Of a DNA stretch of 49,069 nucleotides, positions 1-7,868 are shown one piece after another. Below the pieces are notes generated by a model, which worked only from the letters and a program-made list of their open reading frames with translations, did no database searches and was not told the origin of the DNA. Position numbers and translations under genes: made by a program. Position 1 is the stretch's first letter. Each line of letters starts with the position of its first letter. Source of the stretch: Candidatus Nanopelagicales bacterium (lineage in GTDB: Bacteria; Actinomycetota; Actinomycetes; S36-B12; CAIYMF01); NCBI GenBank assembly GCA_025456015.1, contig JALOLK010000003.1:1-49069 (forward strand), written 5' to 3'.

Positions 1-1499
1 CCGGGCTCGTGCAGGTGCGGGGTGTGGCCGGAGCGCTCGAAGGTGACCAGCTGCTTGGTGGGCGCTGACAGCTGCTCGAACCACTGCCGGGCCAGCACCG
101 CGCGCCCGGGGGCCTCGTGCTCGCCCTCGACGACGAAGATCGGGACGGCGAGGCTGGGGACGTCGCGGCGGAAGTCGACCTCCTGGATCTGCGGGTACAT
201 CAGCGCGAACGTGTCGATCAGCGCGGCGGCTGAGCGGACGGTCTCGGTGAGGGAGTACTCCTCCACGAGCAGGTTCGCCGGGTACGTCGACCGCGCGTCG
301 TGGTCGGCGCCATGGGTGAAGTCGTGCCACTCCGGGTTCGACGCGATGGCCACGGGGTAGGCGAGCATGTTGGTGTACGGCGGTGGCCCGATGGCGCGCA
401 GCTGCTCGGCGAAGCCGGTGTCGCCGACCCGCTCGGCGTAGGCCACGCTCTCGGCGTACATGAGCGTGTCGGTCTCCTGCTGGTCCACCATCTGCCCCGA
501 GCCGATGTAGGCGTGGAACAGGTCCGGTCGCGCCTGCACGGCCAGGACGCCCAGGGTGCTGCCCCAGGAGCTGCCCAGCAGGTAGATCCGATCCTCGTCG
601 AAGCGGTCGCGCAGGTACTCGGTGACCTCGATCGTGTCGGAGACCGCCTGGGCCACCGTGAGGGTGTCCAACGGCTCCAGGGCACTGGCCGACTTGCCGG
701 TCCCGCGCTGATCCCAGGTCGCGACCGTGAAGTGCTCCTCCAGCGGCTCACCGGCGTAGCGCATCGAGCCCAGCGCCGTGCCGCCCGGGCCGCCCTCCAG
801 GAACAGCAGCACGGGGGCGTCGACATCCTGGCCGCGCAGCATGATCCACTGGTCGTGCCCGCCGATCGGGACGGCGGTCAGCTCGGCGATGCTGCCCGGC
901 AGCGGCTCGCCGTTCGCGCCGAGGATGGGATCGGTGCTGGCCGGGCGCGCCAGGGCGGCGGCCAGTCCCACGACGGCGAGGGTGGCCAGCACGAGGGATG
1001 TGCCGCGCGCGGCGCGCCAGAAGGTCCGGCCCGATGGGGTGGCGGCGGGGTCGTCCGGCAGCGGGGTGCCACCGAGCCCTTGGCGGCGGGCCAGGGCTGC
1101 CCCCCAGAACGCCCCGACCACCATCGGCAGGCCGATGACCAGGACGGTGAACCCGCGCCCGACGACCAGGGCGAGGATGCCGTAGAACCCGTCGAGCCGG
1201 ATGGCGTCGACCGTGGGTCCCACGGCCCCCACCCGCCCGAGCTCGAACGCAGCCCCGAACGCCGCGGGCGCGAGCAGGGCCGCCCACCGGCTGGCCATGA
1301 GCCACCCGGCGAGGAGCCCCACCGCCGCACCGAGCAGCAGGGCTGCCAGCGACTGCGCCGTCGTCATCGGGCCGCGGGGCATCGCCCAGGCCAGGGCCAG
1401 GCCGGCGGCGGCAGCACCCAGCAGGGCTGCGGCGACCCTCGTCCACCCGCTGGCCATCGTGGCCTGCGTGGGTGGGCGGGTGGTCCGCGTCGTGGTCAT
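1..1499 (-). CDS. membrane-anchored alpha/beta hydrolase (partial, 3' end outside window)
   Basis: I translated this by hand because the frame runs off the left window edge and is missing from the ORF track. The protein starts MTTTRTTRPP and has about five hydrophobic segments in the first ~200 residues. An alpha/beta-hydrolase domain follows: oxyanion-region motif FLEGGPGG, then DQRGTGKS, nucleophile elbow GSSWG, and a C-terminal SGHTPHLHEP carrying the catalytic His. The acidic position reads GEHEAPGR, so the acid may be Glu rather than Asp. This resembles S33 prolyl-iminopeptidase-like hydrolases (family knowledge); the substrate cannot be read from the sequence. Its ATG overlaps the TGA of the upstream membrane gene (ATGA), so the two are translationally coupled. 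A catalytic domain behind a membrane anchor suggests a role at the cell surface. Confidence 0.85.
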   Translation of the reverse strand, partial: MTTTRTTRPPTQATMASGWTRVAAALLGAAAAGLALAWAMPRGPMTTAQSLAALLLGAAVGLLAGWLMASRWAALLAPAAFGAAFELGRVGAVGPTVDAIRLDGFYGILALVVGRGFTVLVIGLPMVVGAFWGAALARRQGLGGTPLPDDPAATPSGRTFWRAARGTSLVLATLAVVGLAAALARPASTDPILGANGEPLPGSIAELTAVPIGGHDQWIMLRGQDVDAPVLLFLEGGPGGTALGSMRYAGEPLEEHFTVATWDQRGTGKSASALEPLDTLTVAQAVSDTIEVTEYLRDRFDEDRIYLLGSSWGSTLGVLAVQARPDLFHAYIGSGQMVDQQETDTLMYAESVAYAERVGDTGFAEQLRAIGPPPYTNMLAYPVAIASNPEWHDFTHGADHDARSTYPANLLVEEYSLTETVRSAAALIDTFALMYPQIQEVDFRRDVPSLAVPIFVVEGEHEAPGRAVLARQWFEQLSAPTKQLVTFERSGHTPHLHEP

Positions 1500-2116
1500 G
1501 GTCGCTTCCTTCCGGAGTCATGGATCCAGGTGGCCAGGGCCAGGCCGATCCCGGCGAGGATGGCCAGGACCCCGATGGCGGTGGGTACTGCGACGCTGCG
1601 GACGACGTCGGGGGCCAGGTCGTCGCCGACTGCGAGCGTGGCGGCCGCGGAGCGCGAGCCCGCCTCGGCGTCGCTGCCCACCTGGTAGGTCCCCGTGCGC
1701 GCGGCGTGGAAGACCGCCACGGCGGTGCCCACCCGTCCCGGCGCTCCGGGGACGTCGTAGCGCAGGTCCAGGGCGTAGGGGCGCACCTGCACCTGCGCCC
1801 CCTGCGGGCCGATCACGGTCAGGTCGGCCGCCTCGAGGGGGACCGGTGCGGCGCCCTCCAGGTAGATGACGTGCGAACCCGTCTGGCTGATCGCCACGGA
1901 CGTGACGCCGGGCACTGCGGTGCGCGCGAACTGCTCCGGGCGCTGGACCTGGTCCAGGAAGCCGGTGACCGCCCAGATGGCGGCAGCCGTCGCGCCGAGC
2001 ACGGCGACCAGCACGGCCAAGCCGTAGCCGCGGCGGCCACCACGCGCCCGGGCGGGTGGGCGTGCCCCTGCCGAAGCCGGGCTGGCGGGCTGGCGAGGGG
2101 TGGTCGGGCGATCCAT
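1496..2116 (-). CDS. small membrane protein with extracytoplasmic domain, unknown function
   Basis: The track ORF begins at 2179, but an AGGAG ribosome site five bases before the ATG at 2116 selects MDRPTTPRQP as the start (206 aa). The protein has a Pro/Ala/Arg-rich cytoplasmic tail, one TM helix (about residues 31-52, LAVLVAVLGATAAAIWAV), an approximately 110-residue extracytoplasmic region rich in beta-type sequence, and a second TM helix near the C-terminus (VAVPTAIGVLAILAGIGLALATW). I recognise no catalytic motif. The stop overlaps the start of the membrane hydrolase, so the pair forms a two-gene unit. It is divergent from the histidine kinase gene and shares a 194-bp regulatory gap with it. 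One inference is that it senses or presents something to the hydrolase; nothing proves that. Confidence 0.75.
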   Translation of the reverse strand: MDRPTTPRQPASPASAGARPPARARGGRRGYGLAVLVAVLGATAAAIWAVTGFLDQVQRPEQFARTAVPGVTSVAISQTGSHVIYLEGAAPVPLEAADLTVIGPQGAQVQVRPYALDLRYDVPGAPGRVGTAVAVFHAARTGTYQVGSDAEAGSRSAAATLAVGDDLAPDVVRSVAVPTAIGVLAILAGIGLALATWIHDSGRKRP

Positions 2117-2234
2117 GGGGACTCCTGGCTCGGTGCGTCCTTCCCCCCAAGGGTCGACCTGTCGGGTCTGCGGGGGCATCGGTCCCCGGAGCCAACTTGC
2201 GCGGCAGTCCGGGGGGGCACGGGCATCCCGGGAT

Positions 2235-2273
2235 CCGTCTGGGGACGGACGGCCGGCGGCAGTCCCCAGACGG
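2235..2273. promoter_or_regulatory. perfect 12-bp inverted repeat in the divergent promoter region
   Basis: CCGTCTGGGGAC at 2235-2246 is repeated exactly inverted as GTCCCCAGACGG at 2262-2273, with a 15-bp spacer. It lies between the membrane-protein gene (start 2116, minus) and the kinase gene (start 2311, plus), immediately upstream of the likely -35 region of the kinase. It is probably an operator, with the adjacent NarL-type response regulator as the obvious candidate binder (inference). A transcribed hairpin is possible but fits the position less well. Confidence 0.6.
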
Positions 2274-2297
2274 AGGCCGTGCGGGGGTCACGCGCAG

Positions 2298-2303
2298 TAG
2301 CGT
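2298..2303 (+). promoter_or_regulatory. putative -10 element of a leaderless histidine-kinase transcript
   Basis: TAGCGT stands exactly 7 nt before the GTG start at 2311, and no Shine-Dalgarno sequence is visible. This is the spacing expected when transcription begins at the start codon. The same arrangement recurs at many genes in the window. Confidence 0.5.
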
Positions 2304-2310
2304 CAGGTGC

Positions 2311-3489
2311 GTGAACGAGGCACTGGCGAGGATCCGACGCCTCGATGCCCAGCGTCCCTGGGTCCTGGACGCGGTCCTGGCGGTCGTGATCTTCGTCGCC
2401 GCCGCGGCCTCGGCGGCGACGCCCGCTGCCCAGTACCGCGACCCGGACGCGATCGTCTACGTGCTGATCGCCCTGAGCGCCGCGCCGTACGCCCTGCGCC
2501 GGCGCTGGCCCCTGGCGGTCCTGGTGCTCGCGTCCATCCCCGTCCTCGCGCTGCTCGCCCTCGGGTACAGCTCGGCGGTCATCGGAGCCGCGCTGTTCCT
2601 GGCTGCCTACACCGTGGCGGCCCACGCGGACAGCCTGGTGACGGCCCTGGCCATCGGGTACGCCGCGCTCATGATGGTGCTCGTCGCCGCGGTGGCTCCG
2701 ACTGCGATGGGGATCGCAGCCCTGGTCACCAACCTCGCGCTGTTCACCGGGGCCTTCGCCCTGGGCCGCAGCGCGCACGTCCGCCGCGAGAACGTCGCCC
2801 TGCTCCAGGAACGGGCGCAGCTGGCGGAACGGGCGCGGGCGGACGAGGCCCGGCAGGCGGTGGCCGACGAGCGGCTGCGCATCGCGCAGGAGCTGCACGA
2901 CGTGCTGGGCCACTCCCTGGGTGTCATCGCCCTGCAGTCAGGGGTCGCGGCGCACGTCATCGATCGTGATCCCGCGGAGGCCAAGGCCTCCCTCGTGGCG
3001 ATCTCGCGCACCAGCCGAACGTCGTTGGCCGAGGTCCGTCGGATCCTCGGTGCCCTGCGCACCGACGCCGGGACGACCGGCTACCACCCGCCACCGGGGC
3101 TCAGCGCCCTCGAGGCCCTGGCCACCGAGCTGACCGAGGCCGGACTCCCCGTCCGGATCCACGTCCACGGGGTGCCGGACCAGGTGCCCGCAGCCCTGGA
3201 CCTGACCGCCTACCGGGTCGTGCAGGAGGCGTTGACCAACGTGGTCAAGCACGCGGGCCCGGCCCGGGCCGAGGTCACGGTGCGCTACGAGGACGGCCGG
3301 GTCACGGTGCAGGTGGACGACGACGGACGTGGCAGCGCCGCCCAGGGCCAGGCCCCGGGCGGGCACGGCCAGCTCGGCATGCGCGAACGCGTCGCGGTCT
3401 GGGGCGGCACCCTGCAGACCGGACCCCTCCCCGACGGGGGCTACCGGGTGCTGGCCACCCTGCCCTACGAACCCCAGGAGCACCGATGA
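2311..3489 (+). CDS. two-component sensor histidine kinase, NarL/DesK type
   Basis: The GTG at 2311 is preferred over the longer track ORF because everything upstream is non-coding promoter sequence carrying the inverted repeat and a -10-like TAGCGT. The 392-aa product has five or six TM helices in residues ~15-155 and a short coiled linker (ENVALLQERAQLAERARADEARQ). A HisKA_3 dimerisation domain follows, with phospho-acceptor His in RIAQELHDVLGHSLG, then a HATPase with N box (VVQEALTNVVKHA) and G boxes (DDDGRG, GQLGMRER). There is no extracellular sensor domain, so the membrane segments probably sense the signal. It overlaps the response regulator by four bases (ATGA). Confidence 0.93.
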   Translation: MNEALARIRRLDAQRPWVLDAVLAVVIFVAAAASAATPAAQYRDPDAIVYVLIALSAAPYALRRRWPLAVLVLASIPVLALLALGYSSAVIGAALFLAAYTVAAHADSLVTALAIGYAALMMVLVAAVAPTAMGIAALVTNLALFTGAFALGRSAHVRRENVALLQERAQLAERARADEARQAVADERLRIAQELHDVLGHSLGVIALQSGVAAHVIDRDPAEAKASLVAISRTSRTSLAEVRRILGALRTDAGTTGYHPPPGLSALEALATELTEAGLPVRIHVHGVPDQVPAALDLTAYRVVQEALTNVVKHAGPARAEVTVRYEDGRVTVQVDDDGRGSAAQGQAPGGHGQLGMRERVAVWGGTLQTGPLPDGGYRVLATLPYEPQEHR

Positions 3490-4154
3490 TCCGTGTGGCC
3501 GTCGTCGACGACGAGGCCCTGGTCCGCCGCGGCCTCATGGTCCTGCTCCGCCTCGAGCCGGGGCTCGACGTCGTCGGCGAGGCCGAGGACGGGGCGGCGG
3601 CGATCGCCCTGGTGCGTCGGGAGCACCCGGACGTGGTGCTCATGGACATCCGGATGCCCGGGACCGATGGGCTGGCCGCGACGCGGGCACTGCTGGCGGA
3701 CCCCGACACCGCCGCCACCCGCGTGCTCATCCTCACGACGTTCGACCTCGACGAGTACGTCTTCGGCGCGATCCGCGCCGGCGCCAGCGGGTTCCTGCCC
3801 AAGGACACCACGCCCGAGGAGCTGCTCACCGCGATCCGCGTCGTCGCCGCGGGGGACTCCCTGCTCGCGCCCAAGGCCACCCGGCGCCTCATCGAGGAGT
3901 TCGTCCGGCAGTCCCCGGTCCCCGAGCCCGTCCGCCCACCGGGCCTGGACCTGCTCACCGACCGCGAGATCGAGGTCTGGCGCTGCGTGGCCCGGGGCCA
4001 CGCCAACACCGAGATCGCCGACGAGCTGGTGATCAGCTACGCCACCGCCAAGTCCCACGTCAGCAGCCTGCTCGCCAAGCTCCAGGTCCGTGACCGGGCC
4101 CAGTTGGTCATGCTCGCCTACGAGCACGGCGTCGTGACCCCCACCGTCGAGTGA
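3486..4154 (+). CDS. LuxR/NarL-family response regulator
   Basis: The 222-aa protein has an N-terminal receiver domain with acidic pair D8/D9, phospho-acceptor D54 in VVLMDIRMPG, the Thr switch in LILTTFD and the conserved Lys in GFLPKDTTPEELL. A C-terminal LuxR-type helix-turn-helix follows (LTDREIEVWRCVARGHANTEIADELVISYATAKSHVSSLLAKL). Its start overlaps the kinase stop, so the two are a cognate pair. The regulon is unknown. The divergent membrane-protein/hydrolase unit and the pair itself are the nearest plausible targets through the inverted repeat at 2235-2273 (inference). It converges on the next gene with only three bases between stop codons. Confidence 0.94.
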   Translation: MIRVAVVDDEALVRRGLMVLLRLEPGLDVVGEAEDGAAAIALVRREHPDVVLMDIRMPGTDGLAATRALLADPDTAATRVLILTTFDLDEYVFGAIRAGASGFLPKDTTPEELLTAIRVVAAGDSLLAPKATRRLIEEFVRQSPVPEPVRPPGLDLLTDREIEVWRCVARGHANTEIADELVISYATAKSHVSSLLAKLQVRDRAQLVMLAYEHGVVTPTVE

Positions 4155-4157
4155 GGG

Positions 4158-4685
4158 TCAGGCGGTTCCCTGCGGCTCCTCGACCGACACCATCGGGTAC
4201 TCCTCGATGAGGAACCAGGCGCCGTCGCCCATGGCCATCTCGTTGCGCCAGAGCATCACGTCGGGCTGGCTGGCGTCCCACGTGAAGCGCAGGCGGACCG
4301 CAGCGTCGGCCAGCGACTCGAAGACGAGCCGATCCCCGTCGATCCAGCCGCGGTACACCATCGCGTGGCCGTAGTTGTCGACCATGCTCGCCCGGTACTC
4401 GCCGTGCTCGGGGTCCCAGCCGGACACCCAGTGCAGCTGCCAGGTCAGCACGAAGGTCCCGTCGTGCAGGTACTGCTCCTGCTCGAAGTCGCCGACGATC
4501 CAGCGGCCATCCTGGATCTCGTGGACGGTTCCCCGGCCGATGCCCTGCATGGCCGGCGTCCCCGGCCCCATGCCGCCCTCGTGGATCTCGCCGTCCCACC
4601 GGACGTCGCCGAAGAAGCGCCGCAGCGCCTCCATCTCCGCGCCCACGGCGATCGGCCTCGGGACCATGTCCATGCCTGCCACCAT
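4158..4685 (-). CDS. DUF1579-like small soluble protein
   Basis: This 175-aa soluble protein has the alternating beta-strand pattern of DUF1579/lipocalin-like proteins: FFGDVRWDGEIHEGGMGPGTPAMQGIGRGTVHEIQDGRWIVGDFEQEQY at the start, then ASMVDNYGHAMVYRGWIDGDRLVF. It has no signal peptide. A GGGAG ribosome site precedes the ATG at 4685. The family has no established reaction; some members lie near antibiotic or stress regulators. It is transcribed divergently from the TetR gene over a tandem palindromic operator, so it is probably repressed by that TetR protein and induced by the same ligand (inference). Confidence 0.72.
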   Translation of the reverse strand: MVAGMDMVPRPIAVGAEMEALRRFFGDVRWDGEIHEGGMGPGTPAMQGIGRGTVHEIQDGRWIVGDFEQEQYLHDGTFVLTWQLHWVSGWDPEHGEYRASMVDNYGHAMVYRGWIDGDRLVFESLADAAVRLRFTWDASQPDVMLWRNEMAMGDGAWFLIEEYPMVSVEEPQGTA

Positions 4686-4701
4686 CGTCTCCCTTCCTCG
4701 T

Positions 4702-4735
4702 GCGTACGGCGTACGCGTGCGTACTGCGTACGCTA
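4702..4735. promoter_or_regulatory. tandem palindromic TetR-type operator
   Basis: Two adjacent 17-bp units, GCGTACGGCGTACGCGT (4702-4718) and GCGTACTGCGTACGCTA (4719-4735), differ at three positions. Each contains an inverted GTAC pair, so GCGTAC occurs four times with 7-10-7 bp spacing. The array fills the divergent gap between the DUF1579-like gene and the TetR gene and runs into the likely -10 (TAGTCT, 4734-4739) of the latter. It is very probably the autoregulatory operator. Confidence 0.75.
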
Positions 4736-4739
4736 GTCT
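4734..4739 (+). promoter_or_regulatory. putative -10 of the tetR-type gene
   Basis: TAGTCT lies 6 nt before the GTG start at 4746 with no ribosome binding site. It overlaps the last bases of the operator, so repressor binding would block it directly. Confidence 0.5.
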
Positions 4740-4745
4740 TCGGAT

Positions 4746-5459
4746 GTGAACAGGTCAACCCGAACGACCCGCCACGCAGCCCCCGGTCCCGCTGGCGGCG
4801 CCCGCACCCGTGCCGTCCTGACCCGGGAGGCGATCGTCGCCGCGGGGGTCGAGCTGGTGGAGGCCGCCGGGCCGGAGGCCCTGACCATGCGGGCCGTCGC
4901 CGGGCGGCTGGGGAGCGGGGTCATGTCCCTGTACCGGCACGTCGCGGACCGCGATGCCCTGCTCGACCTCGTCCTCGAGGCCATGGCCGGCGAGATCCCG
5001 GCGACGCCGCCGACCGGCGAGTGGCGCACCGACGCGGCTGCGCTGGCCCGCGACGTCCGCTCGGCGCTGCTGCGGCGACCGCAGCTCACCGTCCTGCTGA
5101 CGTCCCGCTCGGGCAGCGGTGTCGGCGGCCTCGCGGCGCTGGACCGGGCGCTGGCGATCTTCCGCTCGGCGGGACTGGACGAGCGCGAGGCGGTCGAGGC
5201 GAACCACGCCCTGGGCAACCTCGTGGCTGGCGCGGCCCTGTGGGACGCGGTCGGCATGGGCGGGCTGACGGGTGAGCAGCGCCGCGCCAGGCGGCAGGCC
5301 GCTGCGGCGGCGGTCGAGGCGCTGCCCCCGGACGCCTACCCGAGCGTGGCCTGGGCCGGTGGGGCCCTGTTCGCCGGCTCGCCCGACGAACGCTTCGAGG
5401 CGGGCCTGGCGATGCTCCTCGACGGGATCGAGCGCAGGGCTCGCCCCCGGACGGGGTGA
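4746..5459 (+). CDS. TetR/AcrR-family transcriptional regulator
   Basis: The 237-aa protein has an N-terminal TetR DNA-binding domain (about residues 22-70): LTREAIVAAGVELVEAAGPEALTMRAVAGRLGSGVMSLYRHVADRDALLDLVL. Its helix-turn-helix is followed by the typical LYRHV recognition helix. The larger, Ala-rich C-terminal part matches the TetR_C ligand-binding/dimerisation domain (TetR class rather than AcrR class). GTG at 4746 is the start and is apparently leaderless. It probably represses itself and the divergent DUF1579-like gene via the repeats at 4702-4735. nagA lies downstream in the same direction but begins about 56 bp after the stop, so co-regulation of nagA is uncertain. Confidence 0.92.
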   Translation: MNRSTRTTRHAAPGPAGGARTRAVLTREAIVAAGVELVEAAGPEALTMRAVAGRLGSGVMSLYRHVADRDALLDLVLEAMAGEIPATPPTGEWRTDAAALARDVRSALLRRPQLTVLLTSRSGSGVGGLAALDRALAIFRSAGLDEREAVEANHALGNLVAGAALWDAVGMGGLTGEQRRARRQAAAAAVEALPPDAYPSVAWAGGALFAGSPDERFEAGLAMLLDGIERRARPRTG

Positions 5460-5515
5460 CCCTCCACGTTCCCCCCACCGGGCATGGCCCACGCCGTCCG
5501 GAGCAGGCTGGCGTC

Positions 5516-6643
5516 GTGACCATGCTGCTCACCGGCGCCGCCCTGGTGACCCCGGACCGGCTCGTGCCCGACGGCTGGCTCGAGGTCGGCGGCGGGCGCA
5601 TCCTCGCCCTCGGGGCCGGTGAGCCGCCACGGCCCGCCGACCTCGACCTCGGCGGCGGGTACCTGGCCCCGGGGCTCATCGACGTGCACAGCCACGGCGG
5701 GGGAGCAGCCAGCGTCATCGGGGCGGACCCGGCAGCGGTCGCCACGGTCGCCGCCACCCATCGGGCGCACGGCACCACGACGATCGTCGCCAGCCTGGTC
5801 TCGGCCCCGCCCGCGTCGCTGGCCCACGACGTGGCCGCCCTGGCCGAGCTCGCCGACGAGGGCCTGATCGCCGGCACGCACCTCGAGGGACCCTGGCTCG
5901 CGCCGGGCCGCTGCGGGGCGCACGACCCGGCCGCGCTGCGCGACCCCGACCCAGCGGAGCTCGACCGGCTCCTGGCGCTCGGGCGGGGGACCATCCGCAT
6001 GGTCACCCTCGCTCCCGAGCGCCCCATGGGGCTCGACGCCGTCCGGCGGGTGGTGGACGGCGGAGCGATCGCCGCCATCGGGCACACCGACGCCAGCTAC
6101 GAGCAGGTGCGTGCCGCCATCGCGGCGGGCGCCACCTGCGCCACCCACCTGTTCAACGCCATGCCGTCGATGCACCACCGGGCGCCGGGCCCGATCGCCG
6201 CGCTCATCGAGGACGCGCGGGTCACCAACGAGCTCATCCTCGACGGCGTGCACGTGCACCCGGCCGCCGCGGGCCTGGCGTTCCGTGCGGCGCAGGGCCG
6301 GGTGGTGCTGGTCTCCGACGCGATGAGCGCCGCCGGCGTCGGCGACGGGGCGTACCGGCTGGGCCACCTGGCCGTGGCGGTGGTCGACGGCGTGGCCCGG
6401 CTGGCCGACGGCACGATCGCCGGCTCCACGCTCACCCTCGACCGCGCGGTCCGGTTCGCCGTCGAGCAGGTGGGGGTGCCGCTGCAGGCCGCGGTCGCAG
6501 CCGCCACCGCGACGCCGGCCGACCTGCTGGGCCTGGCCGACCGTGGTCGGCTGGTCGTGGGCGCGCGCGCCGACCTGGTGCATCTCGACGCCCGCCTGCA
6601 CCTGCAGGGCACGTGGGTGGGGGGTGCCCCGGTCCGGACCTAG
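5516..6643 (+). CDS. nagA: N-acetylglucosamine-6-phosphate deacetylase
   Basis: NagA deacetylates GlcNAc-6-phosphate to glucosamine-6-phosphate in amino-sugar use and cell-wall recycling. The sequence shows the amidohydrolase signature GLIDVHSHG, the NagA-specific THLEGPWL with metal-ligand Glu, the metal His in AIGHTDASY and CATHLFNAM, and the catalytic Asp in VVLVSDAM. The 375-aa length is normal. The track start (GTG 5456) would overlap the TetR stop and add an atypical Pro-rich leader. I chose GTG 5516, which has CAGGCT 6 nt upstream; ATG 5522 is the alternative. No nagB or GlcNAc transporter is nearby, so the gene stands alone. Confidence 0.93.
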   Translation: MTMLLTGAALVTPDRLVPDGWLEVGGGRILALGAGEPPRPADLDLGGGYLAPGLIDVHSHGGGAASVIGADPAAVATVAATHRAHGTTTIVASLVSAPPASLAHDVAALAELADEGLIAGTHLEGPWLAPGRCGAHDPAALRDPDPAELDRLLALGRGTIRMVTLAPERPMGLDAVRRVVDGGAIAAIGHTDASYEQVRAAIAAGATCATHLFNAMPSMHHRAPGPIAALIEDARVTNELILDGVHVHPAAAGLAFRAAQGRVVLVSDAMSAAGVGDGAYRLGHLAVAVVDGVARLADGTIAGSTLTLDRAVRFAVEQVGVPLQAAVAAATATPADLLGLADRGRLVVGARADLVHLDARLHLQGTWVGGAPVRT

Positions 6644-6672
6644 CGGAGCCGCGGGGCCGAGGGGGACTCTGC

Positions 6673-6686
6673 CCGGAGAGCTCCGG
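6673..6686 (+). terminator. weak hairpin downstream of nagA
   Basis: CCGGAG and CTCCGG form an inverted repeat with a two-base centre (or a 5-bp stem with a four-base loop), 30 bp after the nagA stop. There is no U-tract. It may be a terminator or an operator for the ABC operon. Confidence 0.3.
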
Positions 6687-6721
6687 CGTGTCGTGCGTTG
6701 CCCCGACGTGCGTCACGGGCT

Positions 6722-6764
6722 ATCTTCCCTACCAACCCGATAGGAATACACGATTGGAGTCGTC
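6722..6764 (+). promoter_or_regulatory. AT-richer promoter/operator region before the SsuA-type gene
   Basis: This stretch is clearly more AT-rich than its surroundings. It contains an imperfect inverted repeat CCTACC-aaccc-GATAGG, continuing into GGAATACAC, and a TTGGAG ribosome site before the ATG at 6765. The ATTCCTATCGG reading of the minus strand resembles Rrf2/CymR-type sulphur-regulator half-sites as I remember them, which would fit a sulphonate importer; that resemblance is weak evidence. Confidence 0.4.
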
Positions 6765-7868
6765 ATGCCCGCCCCCACCCGGCCCCGCCCGAGGCCCCTG
6801 GCCCTGCTTGCCCTCGCCGCGACGCTGGCCCTGGCGGCCTGCTCGCCGGGCGGCGCCGCCGAGTCCACCGACTCGGCCAGCGACGAGCCGGCGGCGGCGC
6901 CGGTCAAGACCGTTCGGCTGGGCTTCTTCCCGAACCTGACCCACGCGCCAGCCCTCGTCGGGCTGCAGCAGGGCCTGTTCAAGTCCGCGCTCAAGGAGGC
7001 CGGCGTGACGGTGACCCCGACCGCCTTCAACGCCGGCCCGGACGCCGTGTCCGCCCTCTTCGGCAACTCGCTGGACATCACCTACATCGGCCCGAACCCC
7101 ACGATCAACGCCTACGCCGAGTCCCAGGGCGAAGCGGTGCGCGTGATCGCCGGGGCTGCGTCCGGCGGAGCCGCCCTCGTCGTGCGGCCGGGGATCACCG
7201 AGCCGGCCCAGCTCGAGGGCGCCACGCTGGCCACGCCGCAGCTGGGCAACACCCAGGACGTCGCGCTGCGCTACTGGCTTGGCCAGCAGGGGCTGACCAC
7301 CGACACGGAGGGCGGGGGTGAGGTCTCGATCCTGCCCCAGGCGAACGCGGAGGGACTCACCGCCTTCCAGACCGGCCAGGTCGATGGCGCCTGGGTGCCC
7401 GAGCCCTGGGTGTCGGAGTACGTGCGTGCCGGCGCGACCGTGCTCGTGGACGAGACGACGCTCTGGCCGGAGGGGCAGTTCGTGACGACGAACGTCCTGG
7501 TCCGCACGCAGTTCCTCGAGCAGCACCCCGAGGTCGTCGAGGCGTTCCTCGCCGGGCACGTGGCGGCCCTGCAGTCCATCGCCGAGGACCCGGCCGCGGC
7601 AGCCCAGGCGGCCAACGCCTCCCTGCAGTCGCTGACCGGGGCGTCGCTGGACCCGGACATCCTCGAGCGCGCGTTCGCCGAGGTCGAGTTCACGGCCGAC
7701 CCGCTGCCGGCGACGCTGCAGGAGTCGGCCGACCACGCGGTGGCCGTGGGCCTGCTCGACGAGGCCAAGGTCACCGGTGCCGGCGGCCTGCCCGGCACCC
7801 TCTACGACCTCACCCTGCTCAACCGGGTGCTGGGCGAAGCGGGGCTCCCGGAGGTGGCGGCCCCGTGA
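6765..7868 (+). CDS. ABC transporter substrate-binding lipoprotein, SsuA/TauA type
   Basis: The 367-aa protein has a lipoprotein signal peptide ending LALAAC (Cys at about residue 25) and a low-complexity linker. An NMT1/SsuA-like periplasmic-binding fold follows: TVRLGFFPNLTHAPALVGLQQGLF, then DAVSALFGNSLDITYIGPNPTINAYA, and LEGATLATPQLGNTQDVALRYWL. Family members bind aliphatic sulphonates, taurine, nitrate or thiamine precursors; the pattern here is closest to sulphonate/taurine binders. It is the first gene of a three-gene importer operon; its TGA overlaps the GTG of the ATPase gene. Sulphur-amino-acid genes elsewhere in the window mildly favour a sulphur substrate. Confidence 0.88.
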   Translation: MPAPTRPRPRPLALLALAATLALAACSPGGAAESTDSASDEPAAAPVKTVRLGFFPNLTHAPALVGLQQGLFKSALKEAGVTVTPTAFNAGPDAVSALFGNSLDITYIGPNPTINAYAESQGEAVRVIAGAASGGAALVVRPGITEPAQLEGATLATPQLGNTQDVALRYWLGQQGLTTDTEGGGEVSILPQANAEGLTAFQTGQVDGAWVPEPWVSEYVRAGATVLVDETTLWPEGQFVTTNVLVRTQFLEQHPEVVEAFLAGHVAALQSIAEDPAAAAQAANASLQSLTGASLDPDILERAFAEVEFTADPLPATLQESADHAVAVGLLDEAKVTGAGGLPGTLYDLTLLNRVLGEAGLPEVAAP

